Positions 36,568-45,466 of a stretch of 64,000 nucleotides of DNA are shown piece by piece (within the stretch, counting starts at the first letter, position 1; each line of letters begins with the position of its first letter). This stretch comes from Streptomyces camponoticapitis (GTDB lineage: Bacteria; Actinomycetota; Actinomycetes; Streptomycetales; Streptomycetaceae), in the NCBI RefSeq assembly GCF_014646115.1, contig NZ_BMMV01000002.1:323322-387321 (forward strand), in the 5' to 3' direction. A program made the translations under genes and the position numbers. Under the pieces are notes generated by a model, which was not told where the DNA came from, made no database searches, and saw nothing but the letters and a program-made list of their open reading frames with translations.

Positions 36568-37209
36568 TCAGTTCTGGTGGCAGGAGTCACCGCAGTGCGT
36601 GAGCACGTCGTGGCCGGGGCCACCGTGCGACCCCTCGCCGTACGCGCCCCCGCCACCGTCGAGTTGATCGTCGCCTTCTCCGCCGTAGAAGACGTCGTAA
36701 CCGCTGCCGCGAAGAACGTCGTCTCCGGGGCCGCCGTCGATTCTGGTGTACGCGTGACTGCTTGCCGCCATCGTCAGACGGTCGTCGCCGTCGTTCAGGT
36801 CGACGACCAGTGAGGTGAGGTCGGACGCCCGGTCACCGGGCGGATAGCTCGTACACATCACCGTGGTCCGGTCACTGCGATCGGGGTAGGTGCAGCCGGA
36901 GCCCACGGAAATCAGCACCTCGTCGCGGATGGTGAACCGGTACTTCTCGCCCGCCGCGAAACCGACGGTCGTCTCGTTGAGCTGGCCGGCGGCGGCGGTG
37001 TAGTGGACCACGTTGTCTTCGGTGACGGAGGCGGATGCCTCGTGTGTCGTGGTCGACGGGACTTCGACGGCCCCACCACCCTTGCCGGGCGCCGCAGTTG
37101 GACCGCTCGCCTCGATGTTCGATGTCAGTAGCGTGATGGCGACGACGACGAGTGCGACGGCGGCGCAGACCACGAGACGGGTCCGGCGCGCCGTATGAAC
37201 CGTTGGCAC
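36568..37209 (-). CDS. Secreted protein with acidic Gly-Asp repeat (calcium-binding-like) C-terminus
   Basis: A 213-residue protein. GTG 37209 follows ggaggaggctctc. A signal anchor (TRLVVCAAVALVVVAITLL) is followed by a linker and a domain with a Cys pair (GSGCTYPDRSDRTTVMCTSY). The C-terminus carries degenerate RTX-like repeats: DLNDGDDRLTM, DGGPGDDVLRG, GGEGDDQLDGG and GGPGHDVLTH. Calcium binding is likely from the GGxGxD pattern. The role outside the cell is unknown. Confidence 0.78.
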   Translation of the reverse strand: MPTVHTARRTRLVVCAAVALVVVAITLLTSNIEASGPTAAPGKGGGAVEVPSTTTHEASASVTEDNVVHYTAAAGQLNETTVGFAAGEKYRFTIRDEVLISVGSGCTYPDRSDRTTVMCTSYPPGDRASDLTSLVVDLNDGDDRLTMAASSHAYTRIDGGPGDDVLRGSGYDVFYGGEGDDQLDGGGGAYGEGSHGGPGHDVLTHCGDSCHQN

Positions 37210-37425
37210 GAGAGCCTCCTCCGACGAGTCATCTGGGCTGCCACCCAGCCGTTGCCGCCGGTCAAAAATGGACGTCGCGGACGGTGGCGGGACCACCGGC
37301 AGGTGAACAACGGGATTCCGCACCGGGTACGGACGGTCACGCGGGCGCCGGCCCGGGACCCCTGCGTACCGGCACTCGGTCTACGGCAACGGAGGCTGCC
37401 GGCGATCGAGATACGTGAGTACGGC

Positions 37426-38040
37426 CTAGACCCGGCGGTGTCCGCTGTCCGTGGGGGACAGGCCGAGCTTGGCGAAGATCCCGCCGATGTGTTTGTGCAC
37501 CGCGTTGAGGGTGATGGCCAGCCGGTCGGCGACGGCGGTGTTGTCATGGCCCTCGGCCACGAGAGCGAGCACCTGGTGTTCACGGGGGGTGAGGGCGGCG
37601 AGGGGATCCCGGTCGCGCCCCAGGAGGAGTTGGGCGATGACCTCGGGGTCCATGGCGGTGCCGCCCGCGGCGACGCGACGCAGCGCCCGCGTGAACTCCG
37701 CGACTCGTCCCACGCGGTCCTTGAGCAGATAGCCGATACCGCCCCGCCCGTCGGAGAGCAGTTCCCTGGCGTACTCCCGCTCCACGTACTGCGACAGCAC
37801 CAGCACCGGCAGGCCGGGGTGGTCGGCGCGGGCCCGCAGAGCGGCGCGTATCCCTTCGTCCTTGAAAGCCGGCGGCAGCCGCACATCGACGATCGTCACC
37901 TCGGGCCGGTGCTCGTCGACAGCGGCCAGGAACCCGGGGCCGTCGGTGGCGATCGCGGCGATCTGGAAGCCCCGAGCGGTCAGCAGCAGTTCCAGACCAC
38001 TGGAGAGCAGCACGTTGTCCTCGGCGATCACGACCCGCAC
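37426..38040 (-). CDS. NarL/LuxR-type response regulator, C-terminus cut by an amber codon
   Basis: A 204-residue regulator. The receiver has E7-D8, phospho-acceptor D52 in VTIVDVRLPP and Lys in GYLLKDRVG. The LuxR helix-turn-helix has LTPREHQVLALVAEGHDN, VHKHIGGIFAKLGL and ends SPTDSGHRRV before TAG. The next codons in frame read AVLTYLDRRQPPLP and a second stop. Family members normally continue HRRVLAVLxYL, so the TAG stands where a Leu codon (TTG/CTG) is expected. The recognition helix is intact, so the protein may still bind DNA. Its start overlaps the kinase end by 13 bases. Confidence 0.88.
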   Translation of the reverse strand: MRVVIAEDNVLLSSGLELLLTARGFQIAAIATDGPGFLAAVDEHRPEVTIVDVRLPPAFKDEGIRAALRARADHPGLPVLVLSQYVEREYARELLSDGRGGIGYLLKDRVGRVAEFTRALRRVAAGGTAMDPEVIAQLLLGRDRDPLAALTPREHQVLALVAEGHDNTAVADRLAITLNAVHKHIGGIFAKLGLSPTDSGHRRV

Positions 38041-39215
38041 GGCACCTCCACCGCGATCGTGGTCGGGCCGCCGGGCGGGCTGGTGACCAGGACGCTGCCG
38101 TCCAGGGCGAGGACGCGGCGGCGGATCCCGGCGATACCGGTGCCACGCTCCTCGTCCGCGCCACCGATCCCGTCGTCCGTGATCCGCACCGACAGCCCGG
38201 CGCCGGTCCGCCCCACCCGTACCTCGGCCCGCGGGGCGCGGCCGTGCCTCGCGGCGTTGCTGAGCGCTTCGGCGACGACGAAATAGGCGACCGCCTCCAC
38301 GGCGGCCGGGACCGGGCCCACGTCGCCGAAGCGGACCCGGGCCGGTACGCCGCAGCCGGCGGCCAGCGCCGTCAGCGCTCCGCCCAGGCCACGGTCGGCG
38401 AGGATCGGCGGGTAGGCGGTGCGGATCACCTGACGCAGCTCCGTCATCGCCTCCTCGACTCCCTCATGTGCCTGCCGAATCAGCTCGCGCACGTCGTCGG
38501 GGGCGTCCGCCAGTGACTCGCCGGCCACCCCCAGCCGCATCGCGACGGCCACCAGCCGGGCCTGTACGCCGTCGTGCAGGTCGCGCTCGATCCTGCGCAG
38601 CTCCGCCGCGTGGGCGTCCAGGGCTTCGGCGCGCGTACGGGTCAACACCTCCACCCGCCGGGTGAGTCGCTGGGCGGCGGACGGCGACAGCATGGTCAGG
38701 CAGATACGGGCGTGCGCGCGTGCCAGGGGCGGGCCGCCCCACCATGCCACCGCGGTCAACAGGCCGATCTGCGCCGGTGCCGCGGTCAGCGCCACCGCCC
38801 AGCCGTCCACGGTGATGTCACCCAGAAGCTTCGGCACAGCCTCCTCCGGCAGCGCCCACCACAACGTCATGGCCCACCAGCCCGTGACGACGTTGCCCAG
38901 GCACACCACGGCGGCCAGGCCGAACGGCAGGGCCGTGACCATATGCACCGGCAGCCACAACAGATCGCGGCGCGCGTGGGGGTCCGTACGAAGCCGGCGC
39001 CACCGGGCGCGGGGGCCGTCGGCCTCAGGCGCGGAGCGCTCCGGGACCGGGACGCCGAGCAGCAGCCCGGCACGGCGCCGGTGCCAGTCGGCCCAGGCGT
39101 GCGCCGGAGCCGGCAGGACAAGCAACGGCAGTGCGACGAGGGCGGTGGCGGCGGTCGTCAGGCTGCCGAGCAAGTAGCGCGCGGCGCGGGGGCGTTGAGC
39201 CCGGCTTCCGCCCAT
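38028..39215 (-). CDS. Sensor histidine kinase (NarL-partner, HisKA_3 type)
   Basis: A 395-residue kinase. Hydrophobic segments occupy the first 180 residues (LGSLTTAATALVALPLLVLP, VTALPFGLAAVVCLGNVV, AVALTAAPAQIGLLTAVAWW). The HisKA_3 H-box is ERDLHDGVQARLVAVAM. The ATPase part has VAEALSNAARHG, ITDDGIGGA and RGTGIAGIRRR. ATG 39215 has ggagg 6 bases upstream. It is divergent from the secreted hydrolase across a perfect inverted repeat centred between the two starts. Confidence 0.92.
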   Translation of the reverse strand: MGGSRAQRPRAARYLLGSLTTAATALVALPLLVLPAPAHAWADWHRRRAGLLLGVPVPERSAPEADGPRARWRRLRTDPHARRDLLWLPVHMVTALPFGLAAVVCLGNVVTGWWAMTLWWALPEEAVPKLLGDITVDGWAVALTAAPAQIGLLTAVAWWGGPPLARAHARICLTMLSPSAAQRLTRRVEVLTRTRAEALDAHAAELRRIERDLHDGVQARLVAVAMRLGVAGESLADAPDDVRELIRQAHEGVEEAMTELRQVIRTAYPPILADRGLGGALTALAAGCGVPARVRFGDVGPVPAAVEAVAYFVVAEALSNAARHGRAPRAEVRVGRTGAGLSVRITDDGIGGADEERGTGIAGIRRRVLALDGSVLVTSPPGGPTTIAVEVPCGS

Positions 39216-39270
39216 GTCCGCACCTCCGTCCACGAGTCGGGGACTCAGTATCCGGCACGGCGATCGGCGA

Positions 39271-39294
39271 GGCACTACAGCGGGCTGTAGTGCC
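39271..39294. promoter_or_regulatory. Perfect 24-bp inverted repeat between kinase and secreted hydrolase
   Basis: Arms GGCACTACAG and CTGTAGTGCC match over all 10 positions around the centre CGGG. Its midpoint (39282.5) is exactly halfway between the two divergent start codons at 39215 and 39350. Likely binding site of the NarL-type regulator controlling both directions. Confidence 0.75.
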
Positions 39295-39349
39295 GGCAGG
39301 CAGTGGGCACCATTCCCGCGCGTGGTGCGCCGAGCCTAGCTTCGCGGTC

Positions 39350-40990
39350 ATGACGACGAAGCGGGGCACGAAGCAGGCCAGGAAGCAGATCAGGAATCAG
39401 ACCAACAAGCGGCCGCGGACCGGGAGTCAACGTCCCGGCGTGGCAAGGCGATTGGGCGCACCCGCCGTGGCACTGATCATGGCGGCCTCCGGTACCGCCG
39501 CGGGCCCGGCGACAGCCGCCGCGACAGGCGGTGCGGCGCACGCCGTGCGGCCCCCCGCCCCCGGCCTCGCCGCGTACTACGGCCAGCCCCTCACCTGGGC
39601 GGACTGCGGGCAGGGCCCCGACGACGAAGTGGGCACGGCGCTGGACCGCGACGGCGCCCGGTGCACCCGGGTCACCGTTCCGCTGGACTACCGACGGCCG
39701 ACCGGCCGGACCATCGAACTGGCCGTGTCGCGGCTGCCGGCGAGCGACCCGGCACGCCGGATCGGCACCCTGATGCTCAACCACGGCGGCCCCGGTGAGC
39801 CGACCCTCGGTATGCCGCTGGAAACGCACGCGCACATGGGCGAGACCGGCGCCCGCTACGACCTGGTCGGGATGGATCCGCGTTTCGTGGGGCGCGGTAC
39901 GCCGCTCGACTGCGGCTGGCCCTCCGGTATCTGGCTCCGCGCGGCCGGACAGGACCGGGCCGGTTTCGACCGCCAGGTCGTCTTCCAGAAGGAGTTGGCC
40001 GAACGGTGTGTACGCCGCCACGGCGACGTACTGCCCCACGTCTCCACCCGTAACACCGCCCGCGACATGGACGTCGTCCGCGCGGCGCTCGGTGAGCGCC
40101 GGGTCTCCTACCTCGGGTACTCGTACGGCGCCTACCTCGGCGCCGTCTACATGCGGATGTTCCCGGGCCGGACCGACCGGGTGGTCCTCGACAGCGCCGG
40201 TGATCCACGCCGGACGGGACCCCGGCTGCTGCGCGGCACCGAGCCCGCCTCGGAGCGGGCGCTCAACGCCTGGGCGTCATGGGCCGCGGCGCGGCACCGC
40301 GTCCACGGCCTGGGCCCCACCCGTGAGGCGGTGCTCGCCACCGTGCGGCGGATCATCGAGGCGGCGTCGGACCGGCCGCTGCCCGTGGGCTCCTACCGGG
40401 TCGACGAGCATGTGGTCCCGTACCTGATCCATCTCGGCGTCGGCAGCGACCGCGAGGACGCGCGGGCCGTATTCGCCTCCACCGTAGGGGTGCTGGACAA
40501 GGCGGCGCGGGGGATTCCCGTCGAGCCGACCCCGCGGCTGGAGGGCTTACTGCGCTTCGTCCTCGACGGCGCGAGCTCGAAGGATGTCAGCCCGGCGGCC
40601 GCGATCATCTGCGGAGACCGCGCCGCGCCGCGAGACACCGAGGTCTACTGGCGCGACATCCGGCGCAGCCGCCGGCACCACCCGCTCTTCGGGCCGGTCA
40701 CCAACAACATCGACCCTTGCGCCTTCTGGCCCGCCCCGCACGAGCCGCCGACGTCGGTCACCAACGGCGCGCCTGCCCTGATCGTCTCCGCCACGGGCGA
40801 CACGGCGACCACCTACCGCGGCAGCCGCGCCATGCACCGCCTGCTGACGGGCTCCCGGCTGCTCACGGTGCGCGGCGTGATCGGTCACGGCATGTACGGC
40901 GAGTACGGCAACGCCTGCGTGGACGCCGAGGTGAACACCTACCTGAAGTCGGGAGACCTGCCGGCCGAAGACCCCACCTGCCGGAGGTGA
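39350..40990 (+). CDS. Secreted alpha/beta hydrolase (tripeptidyl aminopeptidase/SlpD-like)
   Basis: A 546-residue exported hydrolase. A long basic N-terminus (TTKRGTKQARKQIRNQ) and a hydrophobic stretch (GAPAVALIMAASGTAAGPA) form the export signal. The catalytic part shows LMLNHGGPGEP, VGMDPRFVGRG and the nucleophile elbow LGYSYGAYLGAVY. A C-terminal region holds PALIVSATGDTATTY (Asp) and VIGHGMYGEYG (His). The family contains secreted Streptomyces proteases that clip tripeptides. It is divergent from the two-component system, which probably controls it. The start ATG 39350 has no strong ribosome site. Confidence 0.88.
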   Translation: MTTKRGTKQARKQIRNQTNKRPRTGSQRPGVARRLGAPAVALIMAASGTAAGPATAAATGGAAHAVRPPAPGLAAYYGQPLTWADCGQGPDDEVGTALDRDGARCTRVTVPLDYRRPTGRTIELAVSRLPASDPARRIGTLMLNHGGPGEPTLGMPLETHAHMGETGARYDLVGMDPRFVGRGTPLDCGWPSGIWLRAAGQDRAGFDRQVVFQKELAERCVRRHGDVLPHVSTRNTARDMDVVRAALGERRVSYLGYSYGAYLGAVYMRMFPGRTDRVVLDSAGDPRRTGPRLLRGTEPASERALNAWASWAAARHRVHGLGPTREAVLATVRRIIEAASDRPLPVGSYRVDEHVVPYLIHLGVGSDREDARAVFASTVGVLDKAARGIPVEPTPRLEGLLRFVLDGASSKDVSPAAAIICGDRAAPRDTEVYWRDIRRSRRHHPLFGPVTNNIDPCAFWPAPHEPPTSVTNGAPALIVSATGDTATTYRGSRAMHRLLTGSRLLTVRGVIGHGMYGEYGNACVDAEVNTYLKSGDLPAEDPTCRR

Positions 40991-41224
40991 CACCCGTTTC
41001 CCGGCCCCGGCGCCGGCCCGGCGGCACTCCGACAAATTAGTTGGCCGGGTTCGATCGAGCTGCGAACACCCTGCCCGTGCGTGCCCGCCTCTTCTGGCCG
41101 ACCGGACCCCTGAAAACGCCTCCTGACCCAGGAGATCACCTCGTGAGGAGTCCTCAGTGCACAAGAGCCGGGCTTTGAAATACGATTGCCGAGCGCCGGG
41201 CAACGCTGGGACGATTCTCGGCGT

Positions 41225-41476
41225 GATCGCGAACTCCTTCCCGCCCGGCGGGTCTTGTTCGTCGTTCTCGCACCGGGCATCGAGGTGTGCCGGTACCGAA
41301 ACACCATCCGTGATCCCCGGGAGCGGTTCGACTTCGACGGCTACGAAGGTCTCGACGCCGCCATGAAGCGCGAACTGGGCGATACCGGCTGGTGGTTCGA
41401 CACCGCCGCCCTTACTCCCGAGGAGACCGCTGACCGCGTCGTCCGGGAAGCTCAACGTCGCGCCCCGGCGAACTGA
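41225..41476 (+). pseudogene. C-terminal fragment of a P-loop phosphotransferase-like protein
   Basis: The frame reads DRELLPARRVLFVVLAPG then EVCRYRNTIRDPRERFDFDG, GWWFDTAALTPEETADRVV and a stop. This matches the C-terminal half of small AAA_33/chloramphenicol-phosphotransferase-like ATP-binding proteins. No P-loop or N-terminal half is found in the 230 bases upstream, so only a remnant remains. The family call is from memory of the pattern. Confidence 0.55.
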
Positions 41477-41489
41477 CCACTCACGCGCG

Positions 41490-42716
41490 CTACAGAAAAC
41501 GCCGGATGGGCTGGACGGCGACCTCGCCGGCCCGCTGCAGCATGGAGCGCCGCTTCCAGCGTCCCGGCCGAATCGGCATGGCGGCCTCCAGGTCCTCGTC
41601 GAAGTGGCTGTCGAGGGTGGCTGTGAACTCCTGGTCCAGTACGGCGAGCATGATCTCCTCGTCGTGGTCGAGGGACCGGCGGTTGAAGTTGGTGGAGCCG
41701 ACCAGGGCGGCGACGGCGTCCACGGTGATGATTTTGGCGTGCATCATCGTCGGCTGGTACTGGTAGATCTTCACCCCGCTGGCGGTGAGGTCCTCGTAAT
41801 AGTGCTGACCGGCCAGCTGGCAGACCCGCTTGTCGGTGTGGGGGCCGGGCAGCAGGATCTCCACCTCCACACCCCGCCGGGCGGTGGCACACAGCAGCTC
41901 GATGAAGTACGCGTCGGGTGAGAAGTAGGCGGTGGCCAGCCGGAAGCGGTCCTCGGCCGACTCCAGCATCACCCGGATCAGGGTCTGCATGTCCTGCCAG
42001 CCGAAGCTGGCCGATCCGCGCACCACCTGCACCACCGCGTCGCCCTCGGGACGGTGCTGGACGAACCGGTCGCAGTCGTCGAAGAGGTCGTCGTGGCATT
42101 CGGCCCAGTTCTGCGCGAAGGCCGCGGCGATGCCGTCCACGGCCGGCCCGCGGACCTCTACGTGGGTGTCGCGCCATTCGTGCTCGTTGCCCGCGTTGCC
42201 GCACCACTCCTCGGCGATGCCGACCCCGCCGGTGAAGGCCGTCTGCTCGTCCACGACGAGGACCTTGCGGTGGCAGCGGTGGTTCTGCTTGAACGGCGAG
42301 AGTGCCAGAGGTCTGCGGAACCAGGCCACTTGGACACCGGTCTCCTCCATCTCCTCCAGCAGCTCCTTCTCGATCAGCCGGCTGCCGAACCCGTCGAGCA
42401 GCAGCCGCACCCGTACGCCCGCCCGGGCCCGTTCGGCCAGGGCGCGGGCGAACTCGCGGGCGATGTCTCCCCGCCAGTACACGAACGTCATCATGTCCAC
42501 GGTGTGCTCGGCTGAGCGGATGGCGGCCAGCATCGCCGGGAAGATCTCGTCCCCGTTGCGCAGAGCGGTGAGCGAGTTGCCCTCGGTCGCCGCGATGCCG
42601 ATCAGCCGTTCGAGTCGGCGGCGTATCCGCGTGGTGCGTTCTTGAGTCGTCGCCGGTGCCGGTGTCCCGGCGCCGGGGGAGGCCGACTGGGGTCGGTCCT
42701 GAGTACTACTGGTCAC
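41490..42716 (-). CDS. Phospholipase D-like protein, cardiolipin synthase type
   Basis: A 408-residue protein with two HKD motifs: HRKVLVVDEQTAFTGGVGI and MHAKIITVDAVAALVGSTNF. The N-terminal part VDMMTFVYWRGDIAREFARA matches cardiolipin synthases, but the usual two N-terminal membrane helices are absent, as in ClsB-type enzymes. It would transfer phosphatidyl groups or hydrolyse phosphodiesters at the membrane. It is divergent from the RsbQ-like operon, 251 bases away. Confidence 0.92.
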   Translation of the reverse strand: MTSSTQDRPQSASPGAGTPAPATTQERTTRIRRRLERLIGIAATEGNSLTALRNGDEIFPAMLAAIRSAEHTVDMMTFVYWRGDIAREFARALAERARAGVRVRLLLDGFGSRLIEKELLEEMEETGVQVAWFRRPLALSPFKQNHRCHRKVLVVDEQTAFTGGVGIAEEWCGNAGNEHEWRDTHVEVRGPAVDGIAAAFAQNWAECHDDLFDDCDRFVQHRPEGDAVVQVVRGSASFGWQDMQTLIRVMLESAEDRFRLATAYFSPDAYFIELLCATARRGVEVEILLPGPHTDKRVCQLAGQHYYEDLTASGVKIYQYQPTMMHAKIITVDAVAALVGSTNFNRRSLDHDEEIMLAVLDQEFTATLDSHFDEDLEAAMPIRPGRWKRRSMLQRAGEVAVQPIRRFL

Positions 42717-42967
42717 GGTGTTACCTGGCCGGCGCCCGCAGGAGACAGGAGCCGCGCGCCCGGTCCGGCGCGGGGCGCGGCGAACGGAATGTACCCCCGG
42801 ATCGCGGTCCGAGACGCGCGGGCGGCGACAGGTTCCCGCGCCCCGTCCCGGGCGTCTCCACCTGCGAGAAGGAGCGCAATGGAGTGAACCGCGTGAACGG
42901 TGCGTACGGAGCGTTTGGGGTGATCCACGCGGCCATGGTGAACAAAGCGTTCTGCGAGGATGGTCGT

Positions 42968-43777
42968 ATGACAGTTCGCAGCAGGAACCATGTGACGGTG
43001 ACCGGCCGGCCCGGGGGGCCGGTGGTGATGCTGGCGCATGGTTTCGGGTGCGATCAGAACATGTGGCGGCTCGTGGTGCCCCTTCTGGAGCGCGACTTCA
43101 CCGTGGTCCTGTTCGACCACGTCGGGGCGGGCCGTTCGGAGCTGTCGGCGTGGAGCCGGGAACGCTATTCCACCCTGGAGGGCTATACCGAGGACGTAGT
43201 GGAGATCTGCCGTGAGCTGGCGCTCGGCCCGGTGACCTTCGTGGGGCACTCGGTGAGCGCGATGATGGGGGTGCTGGCCGCCGCGCGGGAGCCGGAGCTG
43301 TTCGCCGGGCTGGTGCTCCTCGCCCCGTCGCCGTGTTTCATCGACGATCCGGACAGCGGCTATCGCGGCGGGTTCAGCGCCGAGGACATCGACGAGCTCC
43401 TGGGATCGCTCGAGGCGAACTATCTGGGCTGGTCGGGAGCCATGGCCCCGGTGATCATGGGCAATCCCGGGCGGCCGGAGCTGGGCGAGGAGCTGACCAA
43501 CAGCTTCTGCCGTACCGATCCGGACATCGCCCGTGTCTTCGCCCGGGTGACGTTCCTCTCCGACAATCGCGAGGACCTCGCGCGGGTCACCGTTCCCACC
43601 CTCGTCGCACAGTGCTCCAGCGACGCGATCGCGCCGCCGGAGGTGGGGGCATTCGTACGGTCGAGGATCGCGGGAAGCCGGCTGGTCACCCTGAACGCGA
43701 CCGGACACTGCCCCCAGCTCGCCGCCCCTGAGGAAACCGCCGCCGCGATCACCGAGTTCGTCACGGCCGCGAGATGA
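42968..43777 (+). CDS. RsbQ-like alpha/beta hydrolase
   Basis: A 269-residue cytoplasmic hydrolase: VMLAHGFGCDQNMWRLVVPL, FDHVGAGRSE, the Ser elbow VGHSVSAMMGVLAA, Asp in SSDAIAPP and His in NATGHCPQLAAP. The motif order and the DHVG(A)GxS stretch are those of RsbQ, which in Bacillus activates the phosphatase RsbP during energy stress by processing a small ligand. ATG 42968 has gagga 8 bases upstream. Its stop overlaps the start of a PAS-PP2C phosphatase by four bases, strongly supporting the RsbQ-RsbP pairing. Confidence 0.9.
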   Translation: MTVRSRNHVTVTGRPGGPVVMLAHGFGCDQNMWRLVVPLLERDFTVVLFDHVGAGRSELSAWSRERYSTLEGYTEDVVEICRELALGPVTFVGHSVSAMMGVLAAAREPELFAGLVLLAPSPCFIDDPDSGYRGGFSAEDIDELLGSLEANYLGWSGAMAPVIMGNPGRPELGEELTNSFCRTDPDIARVFARVTFLSDNREDLARVTVPTLVAQCSSDAIAPPEVGAFVRSRIAGSRLVTLNATGHCPQLAAPEETAAAITEFVTAAR

Positions 43778-45075
43778 TGTGCGAGAGGGAGGACGGCGGG
43801 AGCGCCGAACCCCCCTTCGGCGAACCCCCGCTCGGCGACCGCCCGCCCGGCGAGGGGCAGCCGGAGGACGGTGCGGCATTCGCCGCCCTGCTGGAGGACA
43901 GCGCGGAGGACCTGTACGAGCACGCGCCGTGCGGATACCTCTCCACGCTGCTGGACGGCACGATCGTGAAGATCAATACGACTCTGCTGGACTGGCTCGG
44001 CCACAAGCGCGGCGACCTGGTGAGCCGTAGGACCTTCTCCGACCTGCTCACCGTGGGCGGCCGTCTCTACCACGAGACCCACTTCGCACCGCTGCTGCGG
44101 ATGCAGGGCGAGATCAGCGGCATCGCCCTGGAACTCAAGGCGGCCGACGGCAGCAGGCTGCCCGTCCTCGTCACCTCCACCGTCAAGACCGGCGGCGACG
44201 GGCAGCCGCTGCTCATCCGCACCACCGTCTTCGACGCCCGCGACCGCCGCGCCTACGAGAGCGAACTGCTGCGTGCCCGAACGCAGGCGGAACGCGAACG
44301 TGAAGAACTCCAGCGCCTCAACGCCGTCCTCCAGCAGACCCTCCTGCCCCCCGCCCTGGTGAAAGTGCCCGGACTGGACGTGGCAGCGCATTACCACATC
44401 GCCTCCACCGACAAGGTCGGCGGCGACTTCTACGACCTCTTCCCCCTGACCGGCGGCACCTGGGGGCTGTTCCTCGGCGACGTGTGCGGCAAGGGCGCCG
44501 CGGCGGCGGCCGTCACGTCCCTGGCGCGCTACACCCTGCGCGCCGCCGCCGTCTACGACCCCGACCCGGCCGCCGTACTGAGCAACCTCAACACCGTCCT
44601 CAACCACGAATACAACGGCGAGGACCCGCGTTTCTGCACCGTCGTCTTCGGGCTGGTCACCCCCGCCGAGCGGGGCGGCTTCGACATCACCCTCGCCAGC
44701 GGCGGCCATCCTCCGGCGCTGCTGATGAGCGCGGACGGAACCGCCCGCTATCTGCCCACCCCCGGCGGACAGCTCATCGGTGTCCTGCCCGACGCCCACA
44801 TCGTCACCACCACCCTCCACCTGGGGGCGGGCGACACCATGCTGCTGCACACCGACGGCCTCACGGAGGCACGCGCGGCCTCGGACAGCCTCAGGCAGGA
44901 GGACCGCTACGGCGACGAGGCCCTCCTGGACTTCGCCCGGGGTCTCGCTCCCACCACCCCCTCCGGCGCCGTCGCCGCCATCCGTGACCTTCTCGACTCC
45001 TTCGGCACCGGTGTCGACGACGACACCGCTGTCCTCGCCATCGGCGTCCCCCGCCCCAGTGAAGAGCATCTGTGA
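43774..45075 (+). CDS. RsbP-like PAS-PP2C phosphatase
   Basis: A 433-residue phosphatase. A PAS domain (about residues 45-165) begins YEHAPCGYLSTLLDGTIVKI. A coiled linker (ELLRARTQAEREREELQRLN) joins it to a SpoIIE-type PP2C domain with VGGDFYDLF, GDVCGKG, LLHTDGLTEARA and DDDTAVLAIG. PAS plus PP2C with an RsbQ-like gene just upstream (ATGA overlap) is the layout of the Bacillus energy-stress phosphatase RsbP. The downstream STAS protein is its probable substrate. Confidence 0.92.
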   Translation: MMCEREDGGSAEPPFGEPPLGDRPPGEGQPEDGAAFAALLEDSAEDLYEHAPCGYLSTLLDGTIVKINTTLLDWLGHKRGDLVSRRTFSDLLTVGGRLYHETHFAPLLRMQGEISGIALELKAADGSRLPVLVTSTVKTGGDGQPLLIRTTVFDARDRRAYESELLRARTQAEREREELQRLNAVLQQTLLPPALVKVPGLDVAAHYHIASTDKVGGDFYDLFPLTGGTWGLFLGDVCGKGAAAAAVTSLARYTLRAAAVYDPDPAAVLSNLNTVLNHEYNGEDPRFCTVVFGLVTPAERGGFDITLASGGHPPALLMSADGTARYLPTPGGQLIGVLPDAHIVTTTLHLGAGDTMLLHTDGLTEARAASDSLRQEDRYGDEALLDFARGLAPTTPSGAVAAIRDLLDSFGTGVDDDTAVLAIGVPRPSEEHL

Positions 45076-45434
45076 CTCACCTCGCGATCCGCACCCGGAC
45101 CACCGTCGCCGGGCCCGTCCTGGAACTGACCGGAGAACTCGACCACGCCAGCTGTTCCCAGGTACGCGACCTTCTCCCCGGCCTGGTCCTTCACCGGGGC
45201 CAGCAGCTGGTCATCGACCTCGCCGGTGTCACCTTCTGCGACTCCAGTGGCATCACCGCCCTGATCGCCGCCCGCAACCACACGCTCGCCGCCGAGGCGG
45301 ACATCGCCCTCGCAGCCGTTCCCCACCACATCCGCAGAATCTTCAGCATGGTGGGGCTCGACCAGGTCTTCGCCGCCCACCCCACGGCCCGCGCGGCCGA
45401 AGCCGCCTGGACACCGCCGGCCCCCCGGCCCTGA
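45072..45434 (+). CDS. STAS-domain anti-sigma factor antagonist
   Basis: A 120-residue RsbV/SpoIIAA-like protein: VAGPVLELTGELDHASC, LVIDLAGVTFCDSSGITALI and VGLDQVFAAHP. The phosphorylatable Ser is in the CDSSG loop. GTG 45072 overlaps the phosphatase stop by four bases, completing a three-gene translationally coupled operon. When dephosphorylated, such proteins bind an RsbW-type kinase and free a sigma factor. No such kinase or sigma gene is in this window. Confidence 0.93.
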   Translation: MTHLAIRTRTTVAGPVLELTGELDHASCSQVRDLLPGLVLHRGQQLVIDLAGVTFCDSSGITALIAARNHTLAAEADIALAAVPHHIRRIFSMVGLDQVFAAHPTARAAEAAWTPPAPRP

Positions 45435-45466
45435 GCCGAGGTGCGGCTGCGACAGCTGGTCCGGGA

